From: Cryobacterium sp. Y57
GTDB lineage: Bacteria > Actinomycetota > Actinomycetes > Actinomycetales > Microbacteriaceae
Direction of reading: 5' to 3'
Assembly: GCF_002929505.1 (NCBI RefSeq)
Contig: NZ_PJJL01000073.1
Coordinates: 308,948 to 372,947, forward strand
Length of the DNA stretch: 64,000 nucleotides
The translations under genes and the position numbers were made by a program. Under the pieces are notes generated by a model. That model did no database searches, was not told where the DNA came from, and saw only the letters and a list, made by a program, of their open reading frames with translations. Every line of letters starts with the position of its first letter. The first letter of the stretch is position 1. Below, piece by piece: positions 53,472 through 63,473 of the stretch.

Positions 53472-56198
53472 GTGACGGTCAACGACCAGGACCCGTACTC
53501 GACGAACAACGCCGACTCCGACCCGGAGGAAACGGCGGAGTGGTCGCAATCCCTTGATGCGCTCGTTGCCGAACATGGCCACGAGCGCGGCCGCGAAATC
53601 ATGTTGAGCCTCTTGAAGCGTTCGAAAGAGCTTCATCTGGGCGTTCCCATGGTTCCGACGACGGACTACATCAACACCATCGCCCCGGAGAACGAACCCG
53701 ACTTTCCGGGTGACGAAGATATTGAGCGTCGCTATCGGGCGTGGATTCGCTGGAACGCTGCCGTTCTGGTGCACCGTGCGCAGCGCCCGGGTATCGCCGT
53801 GGGTGGCCATATCTCCACCTACGCGTCGTCAGCTGCCCTGTATGAAGTTGGTTTCAACCACTTCTTCCGCGGTCAGGACCACCCGGGCGGTGGCGACCAG
53901 ATTTTCATTCAGGGTCATGCCTCCCCCGGTACCTACGCGCGCGCCTTCCTCGAGGGCCGGCTGACCGAGAACCAGCTCGACGGTTTCCGTCAGGAAAAAT
54001 CGCACGCTCCCCATGGCATCTCGTCATATCCGCACCCGCGGCTCATGCCGGAATTCTGGCAGTTTCCCACCGTCTCCATGGGTCTCGGCCCGATCAATGC
54101 CATCTATCAGGCGCAGCTCAACCGCTACCTGACCAATCGGGGCATCAAAGATGCCAGCGACCAGCAGGTCTGGGCATTCCTCGGCGACGGTGAAATGGAC
54201 GAGGTGGAAAGCCGCGGCCAGCTGCAGGTGGCCGCTAACGAGGGCCTCGACAACCTCAACTTTGTCATCAACTGCAACCTTCAGCGCCTGGACGGCCCCG
54301 TTCGCGGTAACGGCAAGATCATTCAGGAGCTCGAAAGCTTCTTCCGCGGCGCTGGCTGGAACGTCATCAAGGTGGTCTGGGGCCGGGAGTGGGACAGCCT
54401 CCTCAAGAACGACGTAGACGGCGCCCTGATCAACCTGATGAACGTCACGCCCGACGGTGATTACCAGACGTACAAGGCCGAAAGCGGCGCCTACGTGCGC
54501 GAGAATTTCTTCGGACGCGACCCGCGCGCACGGGCGCTCGTCGAGCACCTCAGCGACGACGAGGTCTGGAACCTCAAGCGCGGTGGACACGACTACCGCA
54601 AGGTCTATGCCGCATTCAAGGCCGCGTCGGAGCACACCGGCCAGCCCACCGTCATCTTGGCGAAAACGGTCAAGGGCTACGGCCTCGGTCCGAGCTTCGA
54701 GGGTCGCAACGCGACCCACCAGATGAAGAAGATGACCCTCGACAACCTCAAGTCGTTCCGCGACAGTATGCACGTGCCGATCACGGATGCCCAGCTCGAG
54801 GAAAATCCCTACCTGCCGCCGTACTACACGCCTGGCGACAAGGACGAGGCGATCGAGTACATGCACGAGCGCCGGCGTGCGCTCGGCGGCTACCTGCCGG
54901 AGCGACGCACCACCCACACCAAGCTCAACCTGCCCGGAGATGAAACCTACGCGGTCGCCAAGAAGGGGTCGGGAACCCAGGAGATCGCCACGACCATGGC
55001 GTTCGTGCGACTGCTCAAGGAGTTGTTGCGCGCCAAGGACTTCGGAAACCGCATCGTTCCGATCATCCCCGACGAGGCTCGCACCTTCGGCATCGACGCG
55101 TTCTTCCCCAACGCGAAGATCTACAACCCCAACGGACAGCACTACACCTCGGTCGACCACGCCCAGCTCCTCGCCTACAAGGAGAGCCCGCAGGGCCAGA
55201 TTCTGCACGTCGGCATCAACGAGGCTGGCGCCGCCGCTGCTTTCACCAATGTGGGCACGTCGTATTCCACGCAGGGTGAACCGCTCATTCCGGTCTATGT
55301 GTTCTACTCCATGTTCGGTTTCCAGCGCACCGGCGACGCTTTGTGGGCCGCCGGCGACCAGATGAGCCGTGGGTTCATCGTCGGTGCCACCGCCGGGCGC
55401 ACGACGTTGACCGGGGAAGGTCTGCAGCACGCCGACGGTCACTCGCCGCTGCTGGCATCGACGAACCCGGCCGTCGTCTCCTACGACCCGGCATACGGAT
55501 ACGAGATCGGCCACATCGTGCGCGCCGGACTCGAGCGCATGTACGGCGGTACCCACACTGACCCGAACGTCATGTACTACGTCACGGTGTACAACGAGCC
55601 GGCCGTCCAACCGGTCGAGCCCGCTGATGTCGATGTGGACGGCATCCTGCACGGTATTCACCGGGTTAGCGCATCCGCTGTCGCCGGACCGAAGGCGCAG
55701 TTGCTCGCCTCCGGCGTCTCTGTACCGTGGGCACTGGAAGCTGCGCAGCTGCTCGCCGACGATTGGGGTGTCTCGGCCGACGTCTGGTCGGTCACCTCGT
55801 GGACCGAACTGCGCCGCAATGGTCTGGCCGCTGAGGAACACAACTTCCTCAACCCCGACGATGAGCCCCGTATCCCGTATGTCACCACGAAGCTCCAAGG
55901 CGCTGCCGGCCCCTTCGTCGCCGTGTCCGACTTCATGCACGCCGTCCCAGACCAGATTCGGCAGTTTGTTCCGGGCGACTTCGCGACGCTCGGTGCCGAC
56001 AGTTTCGGCTTCTCGGACACCCGTCCGGCGGCACGTCGATTCTTCAAGATCGACGGTCCATCGATGGTCGTGCGCACCCTGGAGCTGCTGGCTCGTCGCG
56101 GTGAAGTAGACCGCAGCCTCGCGGGCCAGGCGATCGCCAAGTACCGCCTGCACGATGTGAGCGCGGGCACCACCGGCTCTGCCGGGGGCGAGAGCTAA
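53472..56198 (+). CDS. aceE: pyruvate dehydrogenase E1 component (homodimeric)
   Basis: AceE decarboxylates pyruvate with thiamine diphosphate and passes the acetyl group to the lipoyl arm of E2, giving acetyl-CoA. The start is the GTG at 53472; the 908 residues match the homodimeric class. The thiamine-diphosphate motif runs from GDGEMDE to [11 protein letters not shown], near residue 240. The E2 and E3 genes are elsewhere (32.8-35.6 kb). It is followed by fasR after 6 bp, linking acetyl-CoA supply to fatty-acid synthesis. Confidence 0.96.
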   Translation: MTVNDQDPYSTNNADSDPEETAEWSQSLDALVAEHGHERGREIMLSLLKRSKELHLGVPMVPTTDYINTIAPENEPDFPGDEDIERRYRAWIRWNAAVLVHRAQRPGIAVGGHISTYASSAALYEVGFNHFFRGQDHPGGGDQIFIQGHASPGTYARAFLEGRLTENQLDGFRQEKSHAPHGISSYPHPRLMPEFWQFPTVSMGLGPINAIYQAQLNRYLTNRGIKDASDQQVWAFLGDGEMDEVESRGQLQVAANEGLDNLNFVINCNLQRLDGPVRGNGKIIQELESFFRGAGWNVIKVVWGREWDSLLKNDVDGALINLMNVTPDGDYQTYKAESGAYVRENFFGRDPRARALVEHLSDDEVWNLKRGGHDYRKVYAAFKAASEHTGQPTVILAKTVKGYGLGPSFEGRNATHQMKKMTLDNLKSFRDSMHVPITDAQLEENPYLPPYYTPGDKDEAIEYMHERRRALGGYLPERRTTHTKLNLPGDETYAVAKKGSGTQEIATTMAFVRLLKELLRAKDFGNRIVPIIPDEARTFGIDAFFPNAKIYNPNGQHYTSVDHAQLLAYKESPQGQILHVGINEAGAAAAFTNVGTSYSTQGEPLIPVYVFYSMFGFQRTGDALWAAGDQMSRGFIVGATAGRTTLTGEGLQHADGHSPLLASTNPAVVSYDPAYGYEIGHIVRAGLERMYGGTHTDPNVMYYVTVYNEPAVQPVEPADVDVDGILHGIHRVSASAVAGPKAQLLASGVSVPWALEAAQLLADDWGVSADVWSVTSWTELRRNGLAAEEHNFLNPDDEPRIPYVTTKLQGAAGPFVAVSDFMHAVPDQIRQFVPGDFATLGADSFGFSDTRPAARRFFKIDGPSMVVRTLELLARRGEVDRSLAGQAIAKYRLHDVSAGTTGSAGGES

Positions 56199-56204
56199 GA
56201 AACC

Positions 56205-57410
56205 GTGGCACCGGCGCCCAAAACGAAAGAACAGACTCTCAACTGGTTGCGCACCATCTCTGGTGAACTGTCGACTCAGACGCTCAAACGACTCGAAGAC
56301 ACGCTGTCCTGGTATGGCGACATGCCACCAGGGCGGCGGTCCGCCGTCGGCCTGGTCGCCCAGGCCGGGATCACGAGTTTCATCTCCTGGTTCGACGATC
56401 CGCGGTCAACGCCGTGGATCGCCGCGGACGTCTTCGGTGCTGCCCCACGAGAGCTGCTGCGCTCGGTGAGTCTGCAGCAGACGCTGCAACTGATCCGCGT
56501 GACGGTTGAGGTTGTCGAGGAGCGCGTCAAGGACGGCGGCGAGGCCCTTCGCGAGGCGATTCTGCTCTATTCGCGGGAGATCGCCTTCGGAGCGGCAGAT
56601 GTCTACGCTCGCGCTGCCGAGGCGCGCGGCCTCTGGGACGCGCGGCTCGAAGCTCTCGTCGTTGATTCCATTCTCAGCGGTGAATATGACGACGAACTGC
56701 CCAGCCGAATCGCCGCCCTGGGTTGGCACGGCCACGGCGAAGTCTGCGTTCTGGTCGGCACTACCCCGCAGATGCTCGACGTCGACCAATTGCGCCGGGC
56801 CGCCCGGCACATGGCCGCGGACGTACTCATCGGCGTGCAGGGAAACCGCCTCGTGCTCGTGATCGGTCGTGCACGCCCCGCCCCGGCGGACAGCGACGAT
56901 GTCGGCACGGCCGCAGCCCTCACTTTTATGGAGATCGCCATGCAGTTAGAGCCGATCTTCGGCCCTGGACACCTGGTGCTGGGCCACGAGGTTCCCAACC
57001 TTGTCGACGCGTCCAAGAGTGCCAAGGCGGCGCTGGCGGGTTTCGCTGTCGCCCGCTCATGGCGCAACGCTCCCCGGCCGGTGCAGGCCGACGACCTGCT
57101 CCCCGAACGTGCCCTGGCCGGTGATCCGCTCGCGCGCGCCACACTCATCCATCGCATCTATCGGCCCCTGCAGGCGCACTCCACCGAGCTGCTCACCACT
57201 CTGTGGTGCTATCTCGACAACGGCCGCTCGCTGGAGGCAACCGCGCGGGAACTATTCGTGCATCCCAACACCGTGCGGTACCGCCTGAAACGAGTGTCTG
57301 AAGTCATCGGCTACGACGCGACGGGAGCCCGCGAGGCGCTCATTTTGCAGTCCGCGCTGATCATCGGGTCGATCAGCGACCACGATGGGTCCAGCCGTCG
57401 TCGTTCCTGA
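56205..57410 (+). CDS. fasR: PucR-type regulator of fatty-acid synthesis (FasR)
   Basis: A 401-residue PucR/CdaR-family protein: an N-terminal sensor-like part, a central GGDEF-related domain (about 165-290) and a C-terminal helix-turn-helix in SLEATARELFVHPNTVRYRLKRV near 343-365. The position between aceE and the fab genes is that of FasR, shown in Streptomyces to control fabD-fabH-acpP-fabF. I infer the same role here. The GTG start is 6 bp after aceE, so it is probably co-transcribed with it. Confidence 0.85.
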   Translation: MAPAPKTKEQTLNWLRTISGELSTQTLKRLEDTLSWYGDMPPGRRSAVGLVAQAGITSFISWFDDPRSTPWIAADVFGAAPRELLRSVSLQQTLQLIRVTVEVVEERVKDGGEALREAILLYSREIAFGAADVYARAAEARGLWDARLEALVVDSILSGEYDDELPSRIAALGWHGHGEVCVLVGTTPQMLDVDQLRRAARHMAADVLIGVQGNRLVLVIGRARPAPADSDDVGTAAALTFMEIAMQLEPIFGPGHLVLGHEVPNLVDASKSAKAALAGFAVARSWRNAPRPVQADDLLPERALAGDPLARATLIHRIYRPLQAHSTELLTTLWCYLDNGRSLEATARELFVHPNTVRYRLKRVSEVIGYDATGAREALILQSALIIGSISDHDGSSRRRS

Positions 57411-57589
57411 CGGTGCGTGATTTCATGGCTGGGGGGATAAAGTGTGAGTCGGTCGTCACATCGTCGTGACGTTCCTCTCAGCTTGAGAAACGACTTGGTG
57501 GGCGTCGTTGCTACACCGGCATCCGTTGCCATGGCCGTCACTTGTCTCGCGGGAGATCAGAGCTGCCCGATTCAGACTTGGAGCGTGTC

Positions 57590-59077
57590 ATGCCGCCGTC
57601 CCCGAAATCCGCGACCGAAGGTGCTGCGAAACCAACTGGGGCCGCCAGCGCCGCTCCACCGGCCAGCGAACTGACCCGCAGCCTCAAACCCCGTCACCTC
57701 TCGATGATCGCGATCGCGGGAGTCATCGGAGCAGGCCTGTTCGTGGGTTCCGGAGCGGCGATCCAGCAAGCTGGCCCCGGAATTCTCGTAGCCTACGTCG
57801 CCGCGGGCCTTGTCGTCATTCTGGTGATGCGGATGCTCGGCGAAATGGCGGCGGCGAGCCCGGAGACCGGGTCGTTCTCGGCCTACGCCGACCGGGCTCT
57901 CGGCCGCTGGGCCGGGTTCAGCATTGGCTGGCTCTATGCCTGGTTTTGGATCATAGTCCTCGGGATCGAGGCAACCGCGGGCGCGGCGATCGTGCATCGT
58001 TGGGTACCCGAGGTCGATCAATGGGTCTGGGCTCTCCTGCTCATGGTGCTACTCACCCTCACGAACGTGGCCTCGGTGAAATCGTTTGGGGAGTTTGAAT
58101 TCTGGTTCGCCTCGATCAAGGTGGCGGCCATTGTGGTCTTTCTGGTGCTGGGTAGCGTGGCGATCCTCGGCTTCATGCCCGGTGTGTCTGCGCCCGGCCT
58201 CGACAACCTCATCAATCGCGGCGGATTCTTCCCTAACGGTGCGGGAGCGATATTCGGTGGAGTGCTCGTGGTCGTCTTCTCCTTTTTCGGCGCCGAGATT
58301 GCGACCATCGCCGCCGGGGAATCGCAAAACCCCGTGGCCGCTGTCCGTCAGGCCGTGCGGTCCACCGTGTGGCGAATCCTGATCTTCTACATCGGCTCGA
58401 TCGCCATTGTCGTCACCCTGCTGCCCTGGGACAGTGCCTCCGTAGCGAAGAGTCCGTATGTGGCGGCCATCGAACTCTATGGGATTCCCGGTGCCGGCAC
58501 GATCATGGACGTGATCGTGCTCACTTCGGTGCTGTCCTGCCTCAACTCTGGTCTCTATACCGCGAGTCGAATGTTATTTTCGCTCTCCACCCGCGGCGAC
58601 GCTCCCCGTTCCTGGGGAAAAATCTCGGCCCGTGGGGTGCCGCGCAGCGCCGTGCTCGCTTCGACCATCGTTGGGTTTGTGACCGTCGGTCTCAACTACC
58701 TAGCCCCGGACACCGTATTCCTGTTCCTGGTGAACACCTCCGGCGCCATCGCCTTGTTCGTCTGGCTCGTGATTGCGGCCTCGCAGCTGATCCTGCGTCG
58801 CCGGATGGGACCGGATGCCGCCCGGGCGCTCTCGCTCAAGATGTGGTTGTTCCCGTACCTCACCTGGTTCGCCATCCTCAGCATCCTCGCCCTGCTTGTG
58901 GGCATGTTGATCATCCCGGCAACGCGCGAGTCCCTCGCGCTGTCCCTTTCGTTGGCCGGGCTGCTCGTGGGCGTAGGTCTGTGGCGTTACCGGGGTGGGC
59001 GTGGAGTGAGCGGCGTAGCCGACACCCAAACGACGGTCGGCGCGGCGCATTCTGAATCGGGCCACGACCGGGAATGA
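57590..59077 (+). CDS. amino acid permease (APC family)
   Basis: The 495-residue protein has about twelve membrane helices and the APC signature at its first helix (SMIAIAGVIGAGLFVGSG) and the GAEIATIAAGES segment typical of the AnsP/GabP/ProY amino-acid transporters. The substrate is not evident. Start at the ATG at 57590, with TTGGAG 6 bases upstream. It sits between fasR and fabD, where those two are usually neighbours, so it is likely a later insertion. It has about 180 bp of its own upstream sequence. Confidence 0.88.
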   Translation: MPPSPKSATEGAAKPTGAASAAPPASELTRSLKPRHLSMIAIAGVIGAGLFVGSGAAIQQAGPGILVAYVAAGLVVILVMRMLGEMAAASPETGSFSAYADRALGRWAGFSIGWLYAWFWIIVLGIEATAGAAIVHRWVPEVDQWVWALLLMVLLTLTNVASVKSFGEFEFWFASIKVAAIVVFLVLGSVAILGFMPGVSAPGLDNLINRGGFFPNGAGAIFGGVLVVVFSFFGAEIATIAAGESQNPVAAVRQAVRSTVWRILIFYIGSIAIVVTLLPWDSASVAKSPYVAAIELYGIPGAGTIMDVIVLTSVLSCLNSGLYTASRMLFSLSTRGDAPRSWGKISARGVPRSAVLASTIVGFVTVGLNYLAPDTVFLFLVNTSGAIALFVWLVIAASQLILRRRMGPDAARALSLKMWLFPYLTWFAILSILALLVGMLIIPATRESLALSLSLAGLLVGVGLWRYRGGRGVSGVADTQTTVGAAHSESGHDRE

Positions 59078-59211
59078 TCCCGCCATCGATCACGAGCTGA
59101 GAAATCAAAATCCGTCCCCGGGGCTCAGCCTGCAGGAATCTACAAAGGTTTTTGAAATACTTAGTGCCATCTGCACATTCATTTCCGGGCTCCGATTGGA
59201 AGACTGAATAA
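59078..59211. promoter_or_regulatory. fabD upstream region, candidate FasR target
   Basis: This 134-bp AT-richer gap should hold the promoter of fabD-fabH-acpP-fabF. The weak inverted repeat CAAAggttTTTG at about 59144-59155 is a candidate operator, but I cannot match it confidently to a known FasR box. Confidence 0.35.
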
Positions 59212-60132
59212 GTGATCGTTGTCGTCTGCCCGGGTCAGGGCTCCCAAACTCCCGGATTCCTCGAACCCTGGCTGGCTTCGCCTGCCTTCAATGCCGGCTT
59301 ACGGCAAATCTCCAGCGACGTCGACCTAGACCTCGTCACCCACGGCACGCTCAGCGACGCCGATACCATCCGCGACACGGCGATTGCCCAGCCCCTCATC
59401 GTCGCCGCAGGCATTCTGACGCTTGAAGCGCTGCTCACTGATGGTCGCCGAGACGGCGTTGCCGGGATCGCCGGGCACTCGGTCGGAGAACTCACTGCCG
59501 CCGCGGGCGCCGGCATCCTGAAAACTGCCGATGCGGTGCGATTCGTTCGAGAGCGTGGCCTGGCAATGCAGGCCGCTGCCGCTCTCGTTCCCACCGGCAT
59601 GAGCGCCGTGATCGGTGCCGACGAGACCGAATTGCTCACTCGAGTGGTCGAACTCGGCCTCGAACCCGCCAACTTCAACGGCAGCGGTCAGATTGTCGTC
59701 GCCGGGGCACTCGACGCTCTCGCCGAACTTGCCGCGGCTCCCCCGCACCGCGCCCGAGTCATCCCGCTTCAGGTCGCCGGCGCATTCCATACGCGTTATA
59801 TGCAACCAGCCGTCGAACGGATGACCGTGGTTGCCGGCTCACTCACCCCCACCGACCCCACCCTCCCCATCTGGACCAATCGCGACGGAAGCCAGGTAAC
59901 CAACGGCATCCGTTTTCTGGACCTGCTCGTGGGTCAGGTGTCATCGCCGGTACGGTGGGACAGGTGCATGGAGGCTTTCACCGCAGCGGGAGTCACCGGA
60001 ATCATCGAGATCGCACCCGCCGGCGCGCTCGTCGGTCTTGCCAAGCGAGGCCTCAAAGGCGTCCCTACCGTCGCCATCAAGACCCCGGACGACCTGCCCG
60101 CCGCCTGGGCCATGATCGACCAGCAGTCCTGA
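59212..60132 (+). CDS. fabD: malonyl-CoA:ACP malonyltransferase
   Basis: FabD loads malonyl groups on acyl carrier protein. The 306 residues have the oxyanion loop PGQGSQ at 8-13, the catalytic serine S90 in GHSVGE and the histidine in GAFHTRYM near 197. The start is the GTG at 59212; GGAAGA lies 9-14 bases upstream. First gene of the type II fatty-acid synthase cluster fabD-fabH-acpP-fabF. Confidence 0.95.
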   Translation: MIVVVCPGQGSQTPGFLEPWLASPAFNAGLRQISSDVDLDLVTHGTLSDADTIRDTAIAQPLIVAAGILTLEALLTDGRRDGVAGIAGHSVGELTAAAGAGILKTADAVRFVRERGLAMQAAAALVPTGMSAVIGADETELLTRVVELGLEPANFNGSGQIVVAGALDALAELAAAPPHRARVIPLQVAGAFHTRYMQPAVERMTVVAGSLTPTDPTLPIWTNRDGSQVTNGIRFLDLLVGQVSSPVRWDRCMEAFTAAGVTGIIEIAPAGALVGLAKRGLKGVPTVAIKTPDDLPAAWAMIDQQS

Positions 60133-60149
60133 AACTGATAAGAGAGACA

Positions 60150-61154
60150 ATGACCAAGCCAACACTGAAGCAGTCCCATGGGGCGCAGTACACCCGAATC
60201 CTCTCGATCGGCGCCGCCCGCGGCGACCTCGTCGTCCCCAACGACGAACTGGTCGCAGCGATTGACTCCTCCGATGAGTGGATCCAGCAGCGCACCGGCA
60301 TCATCACCCGCACGCGTGCCAGCCAGAACATCGAAGCTATCGACATGGCAACGGATGCCGCCCGCGAAGCGATCGAGAAAAGTGGCATTGACCCGGCGCT
60401 CATTGATGCCGTGATCGTCGCCACCATCAGCAACGGCCGCCAGACACCATCAATGGCCGCCGTTTTGGCCGACCGTGTTGGCAGCAATCCTGCCGCCGCT
60501 TACGACATCAATGCAGCTTGCGCCGGGTACGCCTACGCCATCGCCCAGGCCGATGCACTCATTCGCACGGGGGCTGCCCACTACGCCCTCGTCGTGGGCG
60601 CTGAAAAGCTCTCCGATCTCGTCGACCCTGCAGACCGCAGCATCTCATTCCTGCTCGGCGACGGTGCTGGCGCTGTCGTCATCGGCCCGAGTGACTATCC
60701 GGGCATCGCCACAACGGTGTGGGGATCGGATGGTTCCAAGGCAGACGCGATTCACATGAATCACACCCTGCAGGAGTACCGTCGCGGCGAGGCCGACTGG
60801 CCAACCCTGCGTCAGCAAGGGCAAACTGTCTTCCGCTGGGCTGTCTGGGACATGGCGAAGGTAGCCAAGAAAGCCCTCGAAGTCGCCGGAATCGAGAGCG
60901 CCGACCTCGCCGCGTTCATTCCCCACCAGGCCAACATGCGTATCATCGACGAGTTTGCCAAGCAGTTGAAGTTGCCGGAATCCGTCGTCATCGCCCGCGA
61001 CGTCGCCACGACCGGTAACACGTCATCGGCCTCAATCCCCCTCGCCACCCACCGCCTGCTCGAGGAACACCCAGAGCTCAGCGGCGGACTCGCGCTGCAG
61101 ATCGGCTTCGGTGCCGGACTCGTGTTCGGTGCGCAAGTCGTTGTGCTGCCCTAA
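60150..61154 (+). CDS. fabH: beta-ketoacyl-ACP synthase III
   Basis: FabH starts each fatty-acid chain by condensing an acyl-CoA primer with malonyl-ACP. The 334 residues have the catalytic triad: C124 in NAACAGY, His in FIPHQANMR and Asn in TTGNTSSAS. Primer choice (acetyl or branched) is not readable by eye, though anteiso-branched lipids are usual in Microbacteriaceae. ATG at 60150 follows AGAGAG; the longer frame from 59955 overlaps fabD and is a shadow. Confidence 0.95.
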   Translation: MTKPTLKQSHGAQYTRILSIGAARGDLVVPNDELVAAIDSSDEWIQQRTGIITRTRASQNIEAIDMATDAAREAIEKSGIDPALIDAVIVATISNGRQTPSMAAVLADRVGSNPAAAYDINAACAGYAYAIAQADALIRTGAAHYALVVGAEKLSDLVDPADRSISFLLGDGAGAVVIGPSDYPGIATTVWGSDGSKADAIHMNHTLQEYRRGEADWPTLRQQGQTVFRWAVWDMAKVAKKALEVAGIESADLAAFIPHQANMRIIDEFAKQLKLPESVVIARDVATTGNTSSASIPLATHRLLEEHPELSGGLALQIGFGAGLVFGAQVVVLP

Positions 61155-61175
61155 CCTATCCACCCTCTAAACTAA

Positions 61176-61193
61176 GTCTCGGTCAACCGAGAC
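61176..61193 (+). repeat. stem-loop just upstream of acpP
   Basis: GTCTCGGTCAACCGAGAC is a perfect 8-bp inverted repeat with a 2-base centre, 8 bases before the acpP ribosome binding site. It could be an mRNA-stabilising hairpin or an operator. Confidence 0.6.
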
Positions 61194-61212
61194 ACCCTCA
61201 AGGAGAAATAAC

Positions 61213-61461
61213 ATGGCATTGTCCACCGCAGAAGTTCTGACCGGCCTGGCCGAGCTCATCAACGACGAAACCGGAATTGCAACCGACACGGTTGAGCTGG
61301 GCAAATCGTTCACCGACGACTTGGACATCGACTCCATCTCGATGATGACCATTGTCGTCAACGCAGAAGAGAAGTTCGACGTGAAGATCCCCGACGAAGA
61401 GGTCAAGAACCTCAAGACCGTCGGCGATGCCGTCGAGTTCATCGTGAAAGCACAGGACTAG
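61213..61461 (+). CDS. acpP: acyl carrier protein
   Basis: ACP carries the growing acyl chain on a phosphopantetheine arm. The 82-residue acidic, helical protein has the attachment serine S41 in LDIDSISMM; the usual DSL is DSI here. AAGGAG lies 7 bases before the ATG. Stem-loops occur on both sides of the gene. It serves the fatty-acid cycle and, through LipB, lipoate synthesis. Confidence 0.96.
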   Translation: MALSTAEVLTGLAELINDETGIATDTVELGKSFTDDLDIDSISMMTIVVNAEEKFDVKIPDEEVKNLKTVGDAVEFIVKAQD

Positions 61462-61477
61462 ACCCAAGACTGAACCG

Positions 61478-61500
61478 GGTCGGTCGGACAACGACCGACC
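61478..61500 (+). terminator. intra-operon stem-loop between acpP and fabF
   Basis: GGTCGGTCG (61478-61486) pairs with CGACCGACC (61492-61500) around loop GACAA, 17 bp past the acpP stop. TGTTCATTGG follows, so it is at best a partial terminator or attenuator; it could set acpP mRNA above fabF mRNA. Confidence 0.55.
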
Positions 61501-61565
61501 TGTTCATTGGGCTGGTGCCACAACGCACCGGCCCACACGTTTGTCGTTCCATGGAGAGTTGACTT

Positions 61566-62801
61566 ATGACCAAGAAAATCGTTATCACCGGTATCGGTGC
61601 CACTACGCCGCTGGGCGGCACGGCGGTCGACACCTGGACGGCCCTCTTGGCCGGCGAATCGGGTGCAACCACCCTCGAGCAGGCCTGGGTCGCTGAAACA
61701 GCGATCCCCGTAACTTTCGCAGCCCAGGCACGCGTGAAAACCGTGGATGTTCTGCAGAAATTTGAGGTCAAGCGTCTTGACCCGTCCAGCCAATTCGCCC
61801 TGATCGCTGGACGCGAAGCCTGGGCCGATGCCGGCTCCCCCGAGGTCGAGCCTGAGCGCCTCGCCGTGGACTGGGCAACCGGGATCGGCGGCGTGTGGAC
61901 CCTGCTGGATGCATGGGACACCCTGCGTGAACGCGGCCCGCGTCGCGTGCTGCCGATGACCGTGCCGATGCTCATGCCCAATGGTCCGGGAGCGGCCATC
62001 GGAATGGACCTGCACGCCCGTGCCGGCATCACCACTGTGGTCTCCGCGTGCGCGTCGAGCACCGAAGCGCTGATTAACGCGTACAAGCGCCTGCAAGCCG
62101 GACTCGCCGACATCGTCATCGCCGGAGGCTCCGAAGCGGCCATTCATCCCCTGCCGATCGCCTCGTTTGCAGCGATGCACGCCCTGTCGACCCGGAACGA
62201 CGACCCGGCTACCGCGAGCCGCCCGTACGATGTGACCCGCGACGGTTTCGTTCTCGGCGAGGGTGCAGCCGCCCTCGTCATCGAAACCGAGGAGCATGCC
62301 AAGGCGCGCGGCGCCCACATTTACGCCGAACTGCTCGGTGGCGTTGTCAACAGTGATGCGCACCACGTGACCGCGCCGGACCCCGAAGGATCGGCGGCCG
62401 CCCGCGCAATGCGCTCGACCATCGAGAACGCTGGCGGGACCCTCGCCGATGTCTCCCACATCAACGTCCACGCCACGAGCACCCCGGTTGGTGACATCGC
62501 CGAGTACAACGCGCTCAAGCGCGTGTTCGGCGATCTGCTCGACGGCATCCCGGTCTCGGCCACGAAGGCATCAACCGGCCACCTGCTCGGTGGCGCTGGC
62601 GCCCTCGAAGCCTTCTTCACGGTGAAGGCTCTCGCCGAGCGCGTCGCACCGCCGACGATCAACCTCACGTCGCAGGATCCGGAGATTCCGCTCGACGTGG
62701 TCACCACACCGCGCGCACTGCCGGCCGGAGACCTGCTCGCGTTGAGCAACTCCTTCGGCTTCGGCGGCCACAACGCCGTTGTAGCGTTCCGGTCGGTCTA
62801 A
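61566..62801 (+). CDS. fabF: beta-ketoacyl-ACP synthase II
   Basis: FabF elongates acyl-ACP by condensation with malonyl-ACP. The 411 residues have the catalytic C162 in VSACASSTEA and the two histidines in NVHATSTPVGD and KASTGHLLGGAGALEA. The ATG follows GGAGAG. Last gene of the cluster, ending at a strong terminator. Confidence 0.96.
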   Translation: MTKKIVITGIGATTPLGGTAVDTWTALLAGESGATTLEQAWVAETAIPVTFAAQARVKTVDVLQKFEVKRLDPSSQFALIAGREAWADAGSPEVEPERLAVDWATGIGGVWTLLDAWDTLRERGPRRVLPMTVPMLMPNGPGAAIGMDLHARAGITTVVSACASSTEALINAYKRLQAGLADIVIAGGSEAAIHPLPIASFAAMHALSTRNDDPATASRPYDVTRDGFVLGEGAAALVIETEEHAKARGAHIYAELLGGVVNSDAHHVTAPDPEGSAAARAMRSTIENAGGTLADVSHINVHATSTPVGDIAEYNALKRVFGDLLDGIPVSATKASTGHLLGGAGALEAFFTVKALAERVAPPTINLTSQDPEIPLDVVTTPRALPAGDLLALSNSFGFGGHNAVVAFRSV

Positions 62802-62814
62802 AATCGGGTAGAAA

Positions 62815-62850
62815 AGAATGACCCCGCCCGGGTTCGGGCGGGGTCATTCT
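62815..62850. terminator. bidirectional terminator between fabF and DUF3145
   Basis: A perfect 16-bp stem (62815-62830 with 62835-62850) around loop GGTT. On the minus strand it is followed by TTTTC, on the plus strand by CATAAGG, so it is best for DUF3145 but also ends the fab operon. Confidence 0.9.
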
Positions 62851-62951
62851 CATAAGGCGGTTCGCCGGACTGCGCGGGGTTGCCACCAGGAATGTCGCCG
62901 ATCGACGGGTGGCGCTGTTATGGGCGAACCGCACGCTGGAGAAGTGGCTGA

Positions 62952-63473
62952 TCAGCCGACCTGGTGCAGCCAGACCACGGCATTCAGGTCGCTCGCCTGC
63001 CGAAACGGTTCAAGTTCGTCGTCCCAGGATTGCCCGAGGGCGAGGCGCAACTGCCGGTGCAGCTCGATGGCGTTGGCCCCCGCATTCTCCATGGCGGATC
63101 GAATGCGATCTTCCGGCACGACCACGTTGCCCACGCTGTCGGTCTGGGCGTAGAAGATACCCAACTCGGGCGTGTGCAACCAACGTCCGCCATCCAAACC
63201 TGATCCAGCATCTTGGGTGACTTCAAAGCGCAGCTGTTCCCAGCCGCGCAGAGCGGATGCGAGCGCGGCGCCGGTACCCGGAGACCCTTCCCAGTAATAT
63301 TCCGCCCGGTGGGATCCGGGCAGGGCTGGCTGCTCTGACCAGTCGAAGTTGACAGCCTCGCCAAGTGCTCGCCCGGCAGACCACTCAATATGCGGACAGA
63401 CGGCTCGCGGAGAAGAGTGCACAAAAAGCATCCCCCGCGCAATCGACGTCCGACGGTTCGGTACTGCATCCAT
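62952..63473 (-). CDS. DUF3145 protein
   Basis: Function unknown; the family is actinobacterial and commonly next to fabF. The 173 residues start MDAVPNRRTSIARGMLFVHSSPRAVCPHIEW, with the family segments EYYWEGSPGTGAALASAL near 58-76, LRFEVTQD, and LGIFYAQTDSVGNVVVPEDRIR. No membrane helix or known catalytic motif is visible. The ATG follows CGGAG by 7 bases. The constant association with fatty-acid genes suggests a related role, but that is inference. Confidence 0.9.
   Translation of the reverse strand: MDAVPNRRTSIARGMLFVHSSPRAVCPHIEWSAGRALGEAVNFDWSEQPALPGSHRAEYYWEGSPGTGAALASALRGWEQLRFEVTQDAGSGLDGGRWLHTPELGIFYAQTDSVGNVVVPEDRIRSAMENAGANAIELHRQLRLALGQSWDDELEPFRQASDLNAVVWLHQVG

Noticed and set aside
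54024..56153. 709-codon open frame antisense to aceE
   Set aside because: It mirrors the codon pattern of aceE in a high-GC genome and has no recognisable protein features.
59955..60149. N-terminal extension of fabH into fabD
   Set aside because: The added 65 residues are Arg/His-rich and unlike FabH; an AGAGAG site supports the ATG at 60150.
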